Origin: Streptomyces olindensis
GTDB lineage: Bacteria > Actinomycetota > Actinomycetes > Streptomycetales > Streptomycetaceae
Direction: 5' to 3'
Assembly (NCBI GenBank): GCA_000696115.1
Contig: JJOH01000003.1
Location: 248,001 to 312,000, forward strand
DNA: 64,000 nucleotides
This document shows positions 8,214 to 17,165 of this stretch, piece by piece; the first letter of the stretch is position 1, and every line of letters begins with the position of its first letter. The notes under the pieces were generated by a model. The model saw only the letters and a list, made by a program, of their open reading frames with translations, made no database searches and had not been told where the DNA came from. A program made the translations under genes and the position numbers.

Positions 8214-9128
8214 TCAGGCGACGGTGATCGCGATCTTGCCGACGGTGCCGGCGCCGAACGCGGCGAAGGCCTCGGGGGCACGCTCCAGGTCGAACTCGGC
8301 GGTCACCGACACCTTGAGGGCGCCGGAGGCGACCTGCCCGGCGAGGGTGGACAGGGTGTCGGCGGTCGGGTTGGACCGGAGCACGGCGGTGTGCAGCTTG
8401 CGGTCCTCCGAGGCCTCGGGGACTGGGGCGAGGGTCAGGGCGGAGGCGATGGCGCCGCCGTCGCGGGTGACCGCGGTGAGCTCGGCCACGCCGCCGGGGG
8501 CGATCGCCCGGACTGCGCGGTCACGTCCTGGGTGTAGTCGATGACGGTCACCTCGGCGGCGGTCAGCGCCGAGACGAAGCCGCTCTCGGAACCCGACTTG
8601 GCCGTGGCGATCACCCTCGCGCCCTGGGCCGCGGCCAGCTCTACGGCGATGGCACCCACGCCGCCGGTGGCACCGGAGATCAGCACCGTGCTGTCCTCCA
8701 GCGGGCCGAGCAGGGCGAGACCGTCGAAGGCGGCGGTGCCCGCCAGCCCGAGCGCGCCGGCGTCACGCACCAAGACCCCGTCGGGCCGGCGGGCGATGCC
8801 GACGGCAGCGGGAACGGCGACGTACTGGCGCCATCGAACCGGTGCCCAGGTATGCCTTGGCGTCCACGCCGAACACGGCGTCGCCGACCGCGAAACCCTC
8901 GACACCCTCACCGACCGCCTCGACGGTGCCGGCGAAGTCCTTGCCGGGGATCAGCGGGAAGCGGTGCTCCATCACGCCCTGCAGGTATCCGGCCGCCGTG
9001 GCCAGGTCGAACCCGTTCACCGAGGAGGCGGCCACCTTCACCAGCACCTCACCGGCCTCGGGGCGGGGCACCTCCACCTCGGCCACCTCGGGGCTGCCGG
9101 GTATCTGCGCCAATGTCACAGCGCGCAC
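8214..9128 (-). pseudogene. NADP-dependent quinone oxidoreductase/alcohol dehydrogenase (MDR family), two frameshifts
   Basis: Read from GTG 9128, the first frame gives MRAVTLAQIPGSPEVAEVEV, GKDFAGTVEAVGEGV and FAVGDAVFGVDAKAYLGTG, then loses sense at about 8829. Similarity resumes one frame over (QYVAVPAAVGIARRP; STVLISGATGGVGAIAVELAAAQGA, the NADP site) and shifts again near 8520 before VRAIAPGGVAELTAV and the normal end (FAAFGAGTVGKIAITVA). Joined, the three pieces make a complete zinc-independent quinone reductase of about 300 residues. Each break is a one-base change, at about 8829 in a GGCGCC context. Either a recently inactivated gene or sequencing error; the remaining codons still look selected. 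It heads the operon divergent from the TetR gene. Confidence 0.8.
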
Positions 9129-9157
9129 TGATCATCAACTCCTTGGCATCGGTTCGC

Positions 9158-9257
9158 CCGATTCGGAAAGGGGCATCCGATTCGTTTTCCGGAAAGGCCT
9201 GTCCGGTTCCGCGGGGTCTACGATAGCACTGAAACTGGATGGGTCATTCCGATTCGG
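9158..9257. promoter_or_regulatory. Three CCGATTCG boxes in the divergent promoter (probable TetR operators)
   Basis: CCGATTCGG occurs at 9158-9166 and 9249-9257, and CCGATTCG at 9177-9184, all between the divergent quinone-reductase pseudogene and TetR gene. The nine-base form is a near-palindrome around a central T. Three copies in 100 bp in a divergent regulator promoter fit autoregulation and control of the oxidoreductase operon. Confidence 0.5.
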
Positions 9258-9270
9258 TAGACTGAGTGTC

Positions 9271-9969
9271 ATGAACCTTGGCGCCCAATCCAGCGATGAC
9301 CCTGCCGCACAGCCTCTCCGCAGCGACGCCGAGCGCAACCGCGCACGGATACTCGCCGCCGCGCGCACGGTGTTCAGGCGTGACGGCCTGCATGCCTCCA
9401 TGGCTTCCGTGGCCCGCGAGGCGGGGGTGGGCATCGCCACCCTGTTCCGCCGTTTCCCGACGAAGGAGGACCTGGTCGCCGCGGTCTTCGCCGACCGTAT
9501 GGACGCCTACGTCGACGCGGTCGGCGTCGCCCTCGACGACCCCGATCCCTGGCGCGGTCTCGCGGGGTTCATCGAAACGGGCTGCGCGATGCAGGCCGGG
9601 GATTACGGCTTCGCCGACGTGCTGACCATGACCTTCCCCACAGCCAAGGCTCTGGAGGAGCGCCGAAACCAGGCGTACGAGGGCGTCGTCCAGCTCATCG
9701 GCCGCGCCAAGGCCGCAGGACGTCTGCGTGAGGACTTCACCCCCGAGGACCTGGTGCTGGCGTACATGGCCAATGCCGGCGTCGTCAACGCCACCGGCGA
9801 CACTGCTCCCGACGCCTGGAAACGCGTCGTCGCCCTGATGCTCCAGTCCTTCGAGGCCCCCGCCCGAGGCCCGCTGCCCGACTCGCCCGAGCCCCGCGCC
9901 CTCTACAAGGCCATGCTCCGGGCCAGTCAGGCGTGCTCCGCCTCGCCGGAACCCGGGAGGAAGGACTGA
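9271..9969 (+). CDS. TetR-family transcriptional regulator
   Basis: Predicted 232 residues. The N-terminal helix-turn-helix is clear (ERNRARILAAARTVF, ASMASVAREAGVGIATLFRRF, PTKEDLVAAVF; about residues 20-70). The C-terminal ligand domain is of the SCO-type common in Streptomyces, with a TFPTAKALEERRNQAYEGVVQLI segment. I chose the ATG at 9271 because upstream in-frame sequence overlaps the opposite gene and shows no similarity. It is divergent from the quinone-reductase/SDR/DoxX/flavin-monooxygenase operon and very likely represses it until an electrophile or aromatic ligand binds. Repeated CCGATTCG boxes lie in the shared promoter. Confidence 0.9.
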   Translation: MNLGAQSSDDPAAQPLRSDAERNRARILAAARTVFRRDGLHASMASVAREAGVGIATLFRRFPTKEDLVAAVFADRMDAYVDAVGVALDDPDPWRGLAGFIETGCAMQAGDYGFADVLTMTFPTAKALEERRNQAYEGVVQLIGRAKAAGRLREDFTPEDLVLAYMANAGVVNATGDTAPDAWKRVVALMLQSFEAPARGPLPDSPEPRALYKAMLRASQACSASPEPGRKD

Positions 9970-10195
9970 AAGGTCACGTGCGGCCGGATGCGCATCAGTG
10001 GCTCGGTCCGGTGGCCGGCACCGTCGGACCGAGGCGCCCAGGCCGGCAGCTAAGGCATCTATGAAGCTCACGGGATGACTGGCAGCGCAGGGCGCGCGGC
10101 ATCGATCAGCTACGACGCCGGCACACCCGGTCTCTCATCCCACCCACAGCCGCAGCACTCTCCTGCCTGCGGCGGAAGAAAAGAGGCAGACGGAC

Positions 10196-10347
10196 ATGGC
10201 AAGAGGCATACAAGTGGGCGACAAAGCACCCGACTTCACCCTGCTGTTGTCGAGCAGGTCTACCCGCTGAGCGCAGTCCAGGACGCCCACCACGCGGTCG
10301 AGACCGGCCACGCCCGAGGCAAGCGCGTAGTCGACCCAACTCAGTAG
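10196..10347 (+). pseudogene. Chimeric debris: peroxiredoxin N terminus joined to MDR dehydrogenase C terminus
   Basis: From ATG 10196, behind a GAAAAGAGG-like ribosome site, one frame reads MARGIQVGDKAPDFTLL, the hallmark start of AhpC/TSA peroxiredoxins, and stops at 10270. From 10246 another frame reads VVEQVYPLSAVQDAHHAVE and GHARGKRVV, the typical final 30 residues of zinc/quinone oxidoreductases, ending at 10347. The junction is at about 10240-10246. Neither part is functional; the two unrelated genes were joined by a deletion or recombination. Confidence 0.6.
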
Positions 10348-10599
10348 GTCGGCCGGCCCTGCTCACCTCGTCAAAGAGTCGTTCTTTGAAGGGCGGGTCC
10401 CTAAGACGCCGTCGGTCGCGGGCGCTGTCCCGGCGGTGGTCCGGTACACCGCCGCCACCGACGGCTCGCGCACCCAGATCTCCGCGGCCGTGCGGCCGGG
10501 GCGAGCACTCCGGCCCCCTCCCTGACCGTCAACGCCCGGGAATCTGGGGGAGTCGCGAGCTCGCCTGACGTTCATCGGCACCGTCAGTCAAGGTGGCTG
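10348..10599. other. Intergenic region, no supported gene
   Basis: No frame here shows family features. It leads into the fucosidase promoter region, which starts at about 10600. Confidence 0.4.
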
Positions 10600-10752
10600 A
10601 CATCCGATGTATTGGGGAGCTCCACGCTGCCCTCTGCTCCTTCCGGGCGCAGTCGAGGCGCGGGCAGTTGGGTAACCATCATCCAAGAATGGCCTGTCGT
10701 GCTGCTGGTGGAGTCACATGAGTTGGTGCTGCAGCCCCCTAGACATCCGATC
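10600..10752. promoter_or_regulatory. Two ACATCCGAT elements upstream of the GH95 gene (candidate GntR operators)
   Basis: ACATCCGATGT (10600-10610, arms ACATC/GATGT around one C) continues as TCCGATGTAT, and ACATCCGATC recurs at 10743-10752. TCCGATGTAT is also found, on the other strand, in the palindrome at 20583-20602 before the sugar ABC operon. The shared element suggests that the GntR regulator at 24694 controls both transcription units. Confidence 0.45.
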
Positions 10753-10843
10753 TATGCCGCGGCAAAGATGACGTGGCCCTCGGAGGACTCGAAGAGGTCG
10801 CACTTCCCCTCGTGTCGAACACCCATGGCTGGGAGATCTTGCC

Positions 10844-13800
10844 GTGACCCATGCATCCCACCCGCAGCGAAGAAGCGTCCTGAAGCTCGGCGGCGCCCTC
10901 GCCCTCGCACCCCTGATCACTCAGCTGGCCGGCGGCACCCCTGCGGGGCCGGCCTTCGCCGCGTCGGCGTCCGTCCAGTGGCCGACCCTGTCGCGCAAGG
11001 CGCTGAAGTACTCGGTCCCCGCCATGGACTGGCAGTCGCAGACCCTGCCGGTCGGCAACGGTCGTCTCGGTGCCATGTTGTTCGCCGACCCGGACGAGGA
11101 GCGCATCCAGTTCAACGAGCAGAGTCTGTGGGGCGGGGTCAACAACTACGACAACGCGCTCGCGGGCAAGCCCGACAACGCGTTCGACACCAGCATGACC
11201 GGCTTCGGCTCGTACCGGAACTTCGGCGACGTCGTCGTCACCTTCGCCGACCGTGCGAAGGTCACGGCTCCCGGCGGGCCGTACCGCACGTCCTCGTCGG
11301 AGGGCGTGGAGAAGTCGTACGACGGGAACGCGAGCACCAAGTGGTGCATCGAGGGGCCCGGTTCGAGGGTGCGGTGGCAGGTCGAGCTCCCCGAGCCCGT
11401 CGAGGTCCCCTCCTACCGTCTGACGAGTGCGAACGATGTGCCGCAGCGCGACCCGCAGGAGTGGACGCTGTCCGGTTCCGCCGACGGATCCGCCTGGACC
11501 ACGCTGGACAGCCGCTCTTTGGCGGCGCCCTTCGAGAGCCGTTTCCAGACGAAGGAGTTTACCTGCGCCACTAGCGGGTCGTACCGCTTCTACCGGTTCG
11601 ACTTCATCCCCAAGGCAGGGGTCAGCCACTTCCAGGTGGCCGAGATCGGTCTGTCCGGCGTCGACCTCGGCGGCGCCGCGCTGTACCTGTCGTCGCCGAG
11701 CGGGCACTCCGAGGGATCGGGTGCCGGGGCCGGGGCCATGGACATCTCGTGTTCGGTGGACCGCGATCCGGCCACCGTCTGGCGGGTCGACGACGCCGCC
11801 CCCACGGTCATCTGGCAGGCCGACCTGCCCCGCGCGGTCGCCGTCACCTCGTACACGCTGACGGCGGCCCCGGACCGTCCGCAGGACGACCCCCGGCGCT
11901 GGACGCTGGAGGCGTCGCAGGACGGGCGGGCGTGGGTGACCCTCGACACGCAGAACCCCGGTGCGCCCTTCGCCGACCGCGGTGAGACCCGGGCGTTCCG
12001 GATCACCAACAGCACCGCCTACCGCACCTACCGGCTCACGTTCACCCCCGGCGGGTCGTCCACCGGCTTCCAGATCGCCGAAGTCGCCCTGGAAGGCAGG
12101 GGGTTCGACACGCGCACGCAGCGCGCGTTCGTCGACTACCAGCGCGCCCTGGACTTCGTAGACGGTGTCCATGTCACCCGGTTCGGCGCGCCGGGGCGGC
12201 GCGTCCTGCGGGAGGCCTTCGCCAGCCGGTCGGCGGACGTCATGGTCTTCCGGTACAGGTCGGAAAGGGACCGGGGACTTTCCGGGGCGATCTCTCTGAC
12301 GTCCGCGCAGCAAGGCGCCCCGACGACCGTCGACGCCGCCGCCCGGCGGATCGCCTTCGGCGGAGTCATGGGCAACGGTCTCAAGCACGCGTGCACCGTC
12401 CAGGTCGTGGACACCGACGGCGACCTCCGCGCCGACGGGTCGATGCTCCGGTTCAGCGGCTGCACAAGCCTGACCCTGCTGCTCGACGCCCGCACCGACT
12501 ACAAGCTGGACGCCGCCGCCGGATGGCGCGGAGCTGATCCCGAACCGGTCATCACCAGGACACTCGACAGAGCATCCGCCCGGTCCTACAGGGAGCTGCG
12601 CGAGGAGCACACCGCCGCGACACGTGCTCTCATGAACCGCGTCTTTGTCGACTGGGGCACCTCCGACGACGCCGTCATCGCCCTGCCCAGCAACGCCCGG
12701 CTCGCACGTTACGCGGCGGGCGGAGAGGACCCGACCCTCGAACAGGCGATGTTCGACTACGGCCGCTACCTGCTGATCAGTTCCTCGCGCCCGGACGGCC
12801 TGCCCGCCAACCTCCAGGGCCTGTGGAACGACAGCAACTCACCGGCGTGGGCCTCCGACTACCACACCAACATCAACGTCCAGATGAACTACTGGGGGGC
12901 CGAGACGACGAACCTGCCGGAGTCCCACGAAGCACTCATCGAGTTCATCAGGCAGGTGGCGGTGCCCAGCCGCGTGGCGACCCGCAACGCCTTCGGAAAG
13001 GACACACGAGGCTGGACCGCCCGCACCAGCCAGAGCATCTTCGGCGGCAACGCGTGGGAGTGGAACACCGTCGCGAGCGCCTGGTACGCGCAGCACCTCT
13101 ACGAACACTGGGCGTTCACCCAGGACATGAAGTACCTCCGTACCGTCGCGTACCCGATGATCAAGGAGATCTGCGAGTTCTGGGAGGACCACCTCAAGGA
13201 GCGCGAGGACGGACTCCTCGTCGCGCCGAACGGCTGGTCCCCCGAACACGGGCCGCGCGAGGACGGCGTCATGTACGACCAGCAGATCATCTGGGACCTG
13301 TTCCAGAACTACCTCGACTGCGAGGCCGCGCTGGGGGCCGATCCCGCCTACCGTGCCAAGGTCACGGACATGCAGGCACGCCTCGCGCCGAACAAGATCG
13401 GCCGGTGGGGGCAACTGCAGGAGTGGCAGGAGGACATCGACAGCCCCACCGACATCCACCGCCACACCTCACACCTCTTCGCGGTCTACCCGGGCCGCCA
13501 GATCACCCCGAAGACACCCGACTTCGCGGCCGCCGCCCTCGTCTCGCTCAAGGCGAGGTGCGGTGAGAAGGACGGCGTCCCGTTCACGGCCGCGACGGTG
13601 TCGGGCGACAGCCGCCGCTCATGGACCTGGCCCTGGCGGGCGGCCCTGTTCGCCCGCCTCGGCGACGGACACCGCGCCCAGATCATGCTGCGCGGACTGC
13701 TCACCTACAACACGCTGCCCAACCTGTTCTGCAACCACCCGCCCTTCCAGATGGACGGCAACTTCGGCATCACGGGCGCCGTCGCGGAGATGCTCCTGCA

Positions 13801-14026
13801 GAGCCACGACGACGTCATACACCTGCTCCCCGCCCTGCCGGACGCCTGGAAGGCCAAGGGGTCCTTCACCGGACTGCGCGCCCGCGGCGGCTACGAGGTC
13901 AGCTGTGAATGGCGGGACGGGAAGGTCACGTCCTACAAGATCGTGGCCGACCGGGCACGGAACCAGGGGAACATCACCGTACGGGTGAACGGCGCCGACA
14001 GGAAGGTGAAGCCGAGCAAGTCCTGA
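10844..14026 (+). CDS. Secreted GH95 alpha-L-fucosidase with two internal discoidin-like domains
   Basis: Predicted 1060 residues, starting at GTG 10844. A twin-arginine signal ([15 protein letters not shown], about 9-40) indicates Tat export. The GH95 N-terminal beta domain begins [25 protein letters not shown]. It is interrupted at about 130-420 by two F5/8 type C-like modules (each with a W-x-DLP/ELP core, a YRLTS or YTLTAAPD strand and a [18 protein letters not shown] end) before resuming with [14 protein letters not shown]. The (alpha/alpha)6 catalytic part carries [10 protein letters not shown] and [16 protein letters not shown], where family members have catalytic Asn residues, and a C-terminal [22 protein letters not shown]95 enzymes invert alpha-1,2-fucosyl (or L-galactosyl) linkages. 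Usual length is near 780; the extra 280 residues are the inserted modules. Confidence 0.9.
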   Translation: MTHASHPQRRSVLKLGGALALAPLITQLAGGTPAGPAFAASASVQWPTLSRKALKYSVPAMDWQSQTLPVGNGRLGAMLFADPDEERIQFNEQSLWGGVNNYDNALAGKPDNAFDTSMTGFGSYRNFGDVVVTFADRAKVTAPGGPYRTSSSEGVEKSYDGNASTKWCIEGPGSRVRWQVELPEPVEVPSYRLTSANDVPQRDPQEWTLSGSADGSAWTTLDSRSLAAPFESRFQTKEFTCATSGSYRFYRFDFIPKAGVSHFQVAEIGLSGVDLGGAALYLSSPSGHSEGSGAGAGAMDISCSVDRDPATVWRVDDAAPTVIWQADLPRAVAVTSYTLTAAPDRPQDDPRRWTLEASQDGRAWVTLDTQNPGAPFADRGETRAFRITNSTAYRTYRLTFTPGGSSTGFQIAEVALEGRGFDTRTQRAFVDYQRALDFVDGVHVTRFGAPGRRVLREAFASRSADVMVFRYRSERDRGLSGAISLTSAQQGAPTTVDAAARRIAFGGVMGNGLKHACTVQVVDTDGDLRADGSMLRFSGCTSLTLLLDARTDYKLDAAAGWRGADPEPVITRTLDRASARSYRELREEHTAATRALMNRVFVDWGTSDDAVIALPSNARLARYAAGGEDPTLEQAMFDYGRYLLISSSRPDGLPANLQGLWNDSNSPAWASDYHTNINVQMNYWGAETTNLPESHEALIEFIRQVAVPSRVATRNAFGKDTRGWTARTSQSIFGGNAWEWNTVASAWYAQHLYEHWAFTQDMKYLRTVAYPMIKEICEFWEDHLKEREDGLLVAPNGWSPEHGPREDGVMYDQQIIWDLFQNYLDCEAALGADPAYRAKVTDMQARLAPNKIGRWGQLQEWQEDIDSPTDIHRHTSHLFAVYPGRQITPKTPDFAAAALVSLKARCGEKDGVPFTAATVSGDSRRSWTWPWRAALFARLGDGHRAQIMLRGLLTYNTLPNLFCNHPPFQMDGNFGITGAVAEMLLQSHDDVIHLLPALPDAWKAKGSFTGLRARGGYEVSCEWRDGKVTSYKIVADRARNQGNITVRVNGADRKVKPSKS

Positions 14027-14442
14027 CGGCGCCAAAGGGGAGACGGCGGCCGCGGGGCCGTGACGGCGAACACCGATCCGTTCTCGTCCCGCGCCGCCGC
14101 TGCCGTCGGCACGGCCGGTTTCGCGACCGCGTCCTGCCGACCGGTACAAGACACGTCGCGTCCGGCAATCGTGCTCGTTCTTGGCAAGGTCGGAATCAGC
14201 CAGCAGGATGCCGTGAAGCAACCGCCACAGAGCGGCCGGGTCGGACGAATCTGACGTTCGTCGGGTTGACCGAACGAGCCGCCGACCGGGTTCCTGCGCG
14301 GCGTCACGCGGTGTGTGGTTGCCGAGAGCCGTCGTTGCCGACCTCGGCCACGGCGAACCAGCCATGGTCCGCCACCGACTGATGACCTCCGTGGACGATC
14401 TCGCTGATGAACTGCCGGGTTTTGGGACATCCTGAGGTGGGG
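14027..14442. other. Intergenic region with an unassigned short minus-strand open stretch
   Basis: No recognised gene. On the minus strand near 14430-14310 the translation KTRQFISEIVHGG and ADHGWFAVAEVGN looks protein-like but is too short to place in a family; it may be another remnant. No clear terminator hairpin with strong arms was found after the fucosidase. Confidence 0.35.
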
Positions 14443-15192
14443 TCAGGCCTTGGTCGTGTGCTTGAGGTGGGTGTCGAAGAAGGCCTCAATGCGTAGCCAT
14501 GCGTCAACAGAGGCTTCTGGGACAGGTCCGAACCCGGCGACGCGGTACAGCGGGTGCAGCAGGCGCGGGCCGAATTGTTCGTCGTTGAGGAAGGCGTGGC
14601 CTGCCTGTGGGTACTCCTTCACGTCGTGTACGACGCCGAGCCTGTCGAGGGCGGATTCGAGCTTGGCCGCCGCTCCCTTGAGCGGTCGATCGCGGCCCCC
14701 GTAGCTGGCGACGATGGGGCAGGCGTCGGCCAGGGCCTGGTCCATGTCCTTGGGGAGCTGGCCGTAGTTGGCGGACGCGGCGTCGAAGATGCCGCTGCCT
14801 GCCCCCATGAGGGCGAAGGAACCGCCCATGCAGAAACCGATGATCCCGACCGCGCCGGTGCAGTCGGGGTCATCGACGAGGTAGGTTCTCGCGGCGGCGA
14901 TGTCCTGGTAGGCGCGGCCGTGGCCGGACAGCGCGGCCCGCATGGTGGGTATCAGGCAGCGGCGTGCGCCTCCGTCCGTGTACAGGTCGGGCATCAGGGT
15001 CAGATATCCGGCGCTTGCGAGCCGCCGCGCCTGTCGGAGCATCTCGTCATTGGCACCCATGACCTCGTGCGCGACCACGACACCGGGCCATGGGCCAGGT
15101 CCGTCCGGCCGGACGAGATGCCCGGTCAGCCGCTTGGAACCGCCGGCCGGGGCGCTGAGGTGGGTCAGGGTGACGGAAACGGGATCTGGCAT
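14443..15192 (-). CDS. Dienelactone hydrolase family protein
   Basis: Predicted 249-residue alpha/beta hydrolase. It has PWPGVVVAHEVMGANDEM (first strands and oxyanion region), GIIGFCMGGSF with the nucleophile Cys121, an Asp in SYGGRDRPLK, and the catalytic His in YPQAGHAFLNDEQ. This Cys-Asp-His triad is that of carboxymethylenebutenolidase, which opens dienelactones formed after intradiol cleavage of (chloro)catechols. ATG 15192 was chosen because family similarity begins at once (VSVTLTHLSAP); upstream in-frame codons show none. It stands alone on the minus strand. A role downstream of the dioxygenase at 4324 is possible but they are not in one operon. Confidence 0.88.
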   Translation of the reverse strand: MPDPVSVTLTHLSAPAGGSKRLTGHLVRPDGPGPWPGVVVAHEVMGANDEMLRQARRLASAGYLTLMPDLYTDGGARRCLIPTMRAALSGHGRAYQDIAAARTYLVDDPDCTGAVGIIGFCMGGSFALMGAGSGIFDAASANYGQLPKDMDQALADACPIVASYGGRDRPLKGAAAKLESALDRLGVVHDVKEYPQAGHAFLNDEQFGPRLLHPLYRVAGFGPVPEASVDAWLRIEAFFDTHLKHTTKA

Positions 15193-15331
15193 GGCATCCT
15201 CCGGACGACGATGTGGTGTGGTGTGGTGTGGGTGAGGCCGATGGGTCAGGTGGCCGGGGAAGGAACCGTGCCAGGTTGAGTGGATCCGTCCGGGGCGCAC
15301 CGCACTCTTGTGAAGAGTCCAGGACCGGGGT

Positions 15332-15781
15332 TCATGCCCGGGCGGTGGTGACCCAGTCGTACGATGGTCGCCGCACGGCTGGGTCACGGGAGAAGACACC
15401 CTTGACGTGTACGGCGAGCAACGTCTCGATCGAATCGGGGGTGAGCTCGGTGAAGGGGGCGTTGCGGATGTTGCCCGCGTTGTTGATCAGGATGTCCACG
15501 GTGCCGTAGGCGTCGAGCGCGGTCTGCACGATGGCCTTGCCGCCCTCGGGGGTGGCGACCGAGTCGTAGTTCGCGACGGCTTGGCCCCCCCGCGTCGATG
15601 ATTTCCTTGACGACATGGTCGGCCATGGCAGTGCCGCCGCCGGTGCCCGCGATCGTGCCGCCGAGGTCGTTGACGACGACCTTGGCGCCGCGCGCGGCGA
15701 GGTCGAGGGCATGGTGCGACCCAGACCGCCGCCGGCGCCGGTCACGATGGCGACCCTGCCCTCGAACGAGATTCCGTCCAC
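15332..15781 (-). pseudogene. SDR-family oxidoreductase, frameshifted and 3'-truncated
   Basis: From ATG 15781 the frame gives MDGISFEGRVAIVTGAGGGLGR, the NAD(P) site of multifunctional-enzyme-type SDRs. Sense then moves one frame over (HALDLAARGAKVVVNDLGG ... ADHVVKEIIDAGG) from about 15718, and back at a run of seven C (plus strand, near 15585) into GQAVANYDSVATPEGGKAIV and VDILINNAGNIRN. After VHVKGVFS the sequence leaves the family and stops at 15332, so the YxxxK active-site half is lost. A 9-bp inverted repeat (GTGACCCAG at 15348-15356, CTGGGTCAC at 15379-15387) lies at the break. A true pseudogene even if the frameshifts were sequencing errors. Confidence 0.75.
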
Positions 15782-15899
15782 TGTCAGATCACTTCCTTAC
15801 TGTCGTCTGTTGCGGCAGGCAGCCGCGGTCGCTCTGCGCCGATGACGTCGGACGAGGCGCAGCACCAGACCTCACTCACGTGTGCCGCCTGGGGTTGGG

Positions 15900-17126
15900 T
15901 CAGGCCGGGCGGACGCCGTCCACGGTGATCCGCAGGGCCGACGGGCCACGCAGGTCGGCCATCGGGCGGTAGGGCGGCGGGTCCTGCGACAAGCGAGGGT
16001 TGACCAGACGTCGGGTCAGCTCGCGGACCGCGATCTGGCCTTCCATGCGGCCGAGTCCGGCCCCGAAGCAGAAGTGGATGCCGGCGCCGAAGCTGAGGTG
16101 GCCGATGTCGGGACGAGTGATGTCGAAGGTGTCCGGGTCGGGGAAGCGGCGCGGATCCCGGTTGGCCGCGGCGAGGGCGAGGATGACCGTGGAACCCTTG
16201 GGAATGGTGCGGTCGCCGATGACGATGTCGTCGACTGCGACACGCGGCCGCAGATGCACGGAGGGCTCCAGGCGCAAGGTCTCCTCGATGGCACCGGCGG
16301 CGAGGGAGGGGTCGGCCTGGAGCCGGGCCAGCTGCTCGGGGTGACGCAGCAGCAGGAGCATGCTGCTGCTTATGAGGTTGACGGTGGTCTCATGGCCGCC
16401 GATGAAGAGCATGATGGCGGTGCTGAGCAGTTCCGGCAGGCTCATCGGGCTGCCCGGGCCGTCGTCGTGGATCATGCGCGACAAGATGTCCTGCCCCGGC
16501 TTCTTGCGAAGCCGCTCGATGTGGGCGAGGAAATACTCGGCCAGTTCCTGCTGGGCATGGTTCCTGGCCGCGGCGGCCTCAGGGTCGCGCGGGTCGACCA
16601 AGAACTCCGGGCTGCCGGCCCCCTCCTCAGCGAGAGGGGCCAGCGTGAAGGCGTCTTCGGGCGGGACACCCAGGAGGTGGCAGGCCACGCGGACGGGGAT
16701 CGGGTGGGAGAACTCCGAAACCAGGTCGAACTCGCCGCGCCCGGTCAGGTGGTCGATGTGGTCGCGGATCAGCTCTTCCACCATCGGCCGTAGGCTCTCG
16801 ACGAAGCCCGGACGTGCGGGCGGGCCGAAGTGGCGCTGGGCCAGGCCGCGCAGTTGGTCGTGGGTGGGGTTGTCCCGCACGAGGAACGACGGAGCAGTAC
16901 CGGGAGCCGGAGCGTCCACGCCAACCCGGCTGTCCGGGGTGGCGTTGCCACGGTCGGCGGAGATGCGTGGGTCCCGGAGCAGCGCACTGACCTCGTCGTA
17001 TCCGCTGACGACGCAGGTTCCGTCGTCCTGGACGGAGACCGCCTCTTTGCGTAGTTCGGTGTAGAGAGGCCAAGGGTGAGGGCGGCTGTCAGGGTGAAGA
17101 ACCTGCCTGTACAGGGTGGACGCCAT
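15900..17126 (-). CDS. Cytochrome P450
   Basis: Predicted 408-residue soluble class I P450. The I-helix motif is FIGGHETTVN, the K-helix ExxR is EETLR, and the heme loop is FGAGIHFCFGAGLGR with Cys353 as the iron ligand. Sequence features such as HDQLRGLAQRHF and LTGRGEFDLVSEFSHPIPV place it among bacterial CYP105/CYP107-like enzymes, but the family cannot be fixed by eye. It would hydroxylate or epoxidise a small molecule using electrons from the ferredoxin-reductase fusion encoded 39 bp upstream. Third gene of a TetR / Fd-reductase / P450 operon, so expression is probably ligand-induced. Confidence 0.93.
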   Translation of the reverse strand: MASTLYRQVLHPDSRPHPWPLYTELRKEAVSVQDDGTCVVSGYDEVSALLRDPRISADRGNATPDSRVGVDAPAPGTAPSFLVRDNPTHDQLRGLAQRHFGPPARPGFVESLRPMVEELIRDHIDHLTGRGEFDLVSEFSHPIPVRVACHLLGVPPEDAFTLAPLAEEGAGSPEFLVDPRDPEAAAARNHAQQELAEYFLAHIERLRKKPGQDILSRMIHDDGPGSPMSLPELLSTAIMLFIGGHETTVNLISSSMLLLLRHPEQLARLQADPSLAAGAIEETLRLEPSVHLRPRVAVDDIVIGDRTIPKGSTVILALAAANRDPRRFPDPDTFDITRPDIGHLSFGAGIHFCFGAGLGRMEGQIAVRELTRRLVNPRLSQDPPPYRPMADLRGPSALRITVDGVRPA

Positions 17127-17165
17127 GGGGGTGCCACTCGCTTTCGTGTGGGGGAACGGGGGGGA

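Noticed and set aside
15348..15387. Inverted repeat GTGACCCAG/CTGGGTCAC as a mobile element end
   Set aside because: No partner copy or target duplication seen. Reported only as part of the SDR pseudogene.
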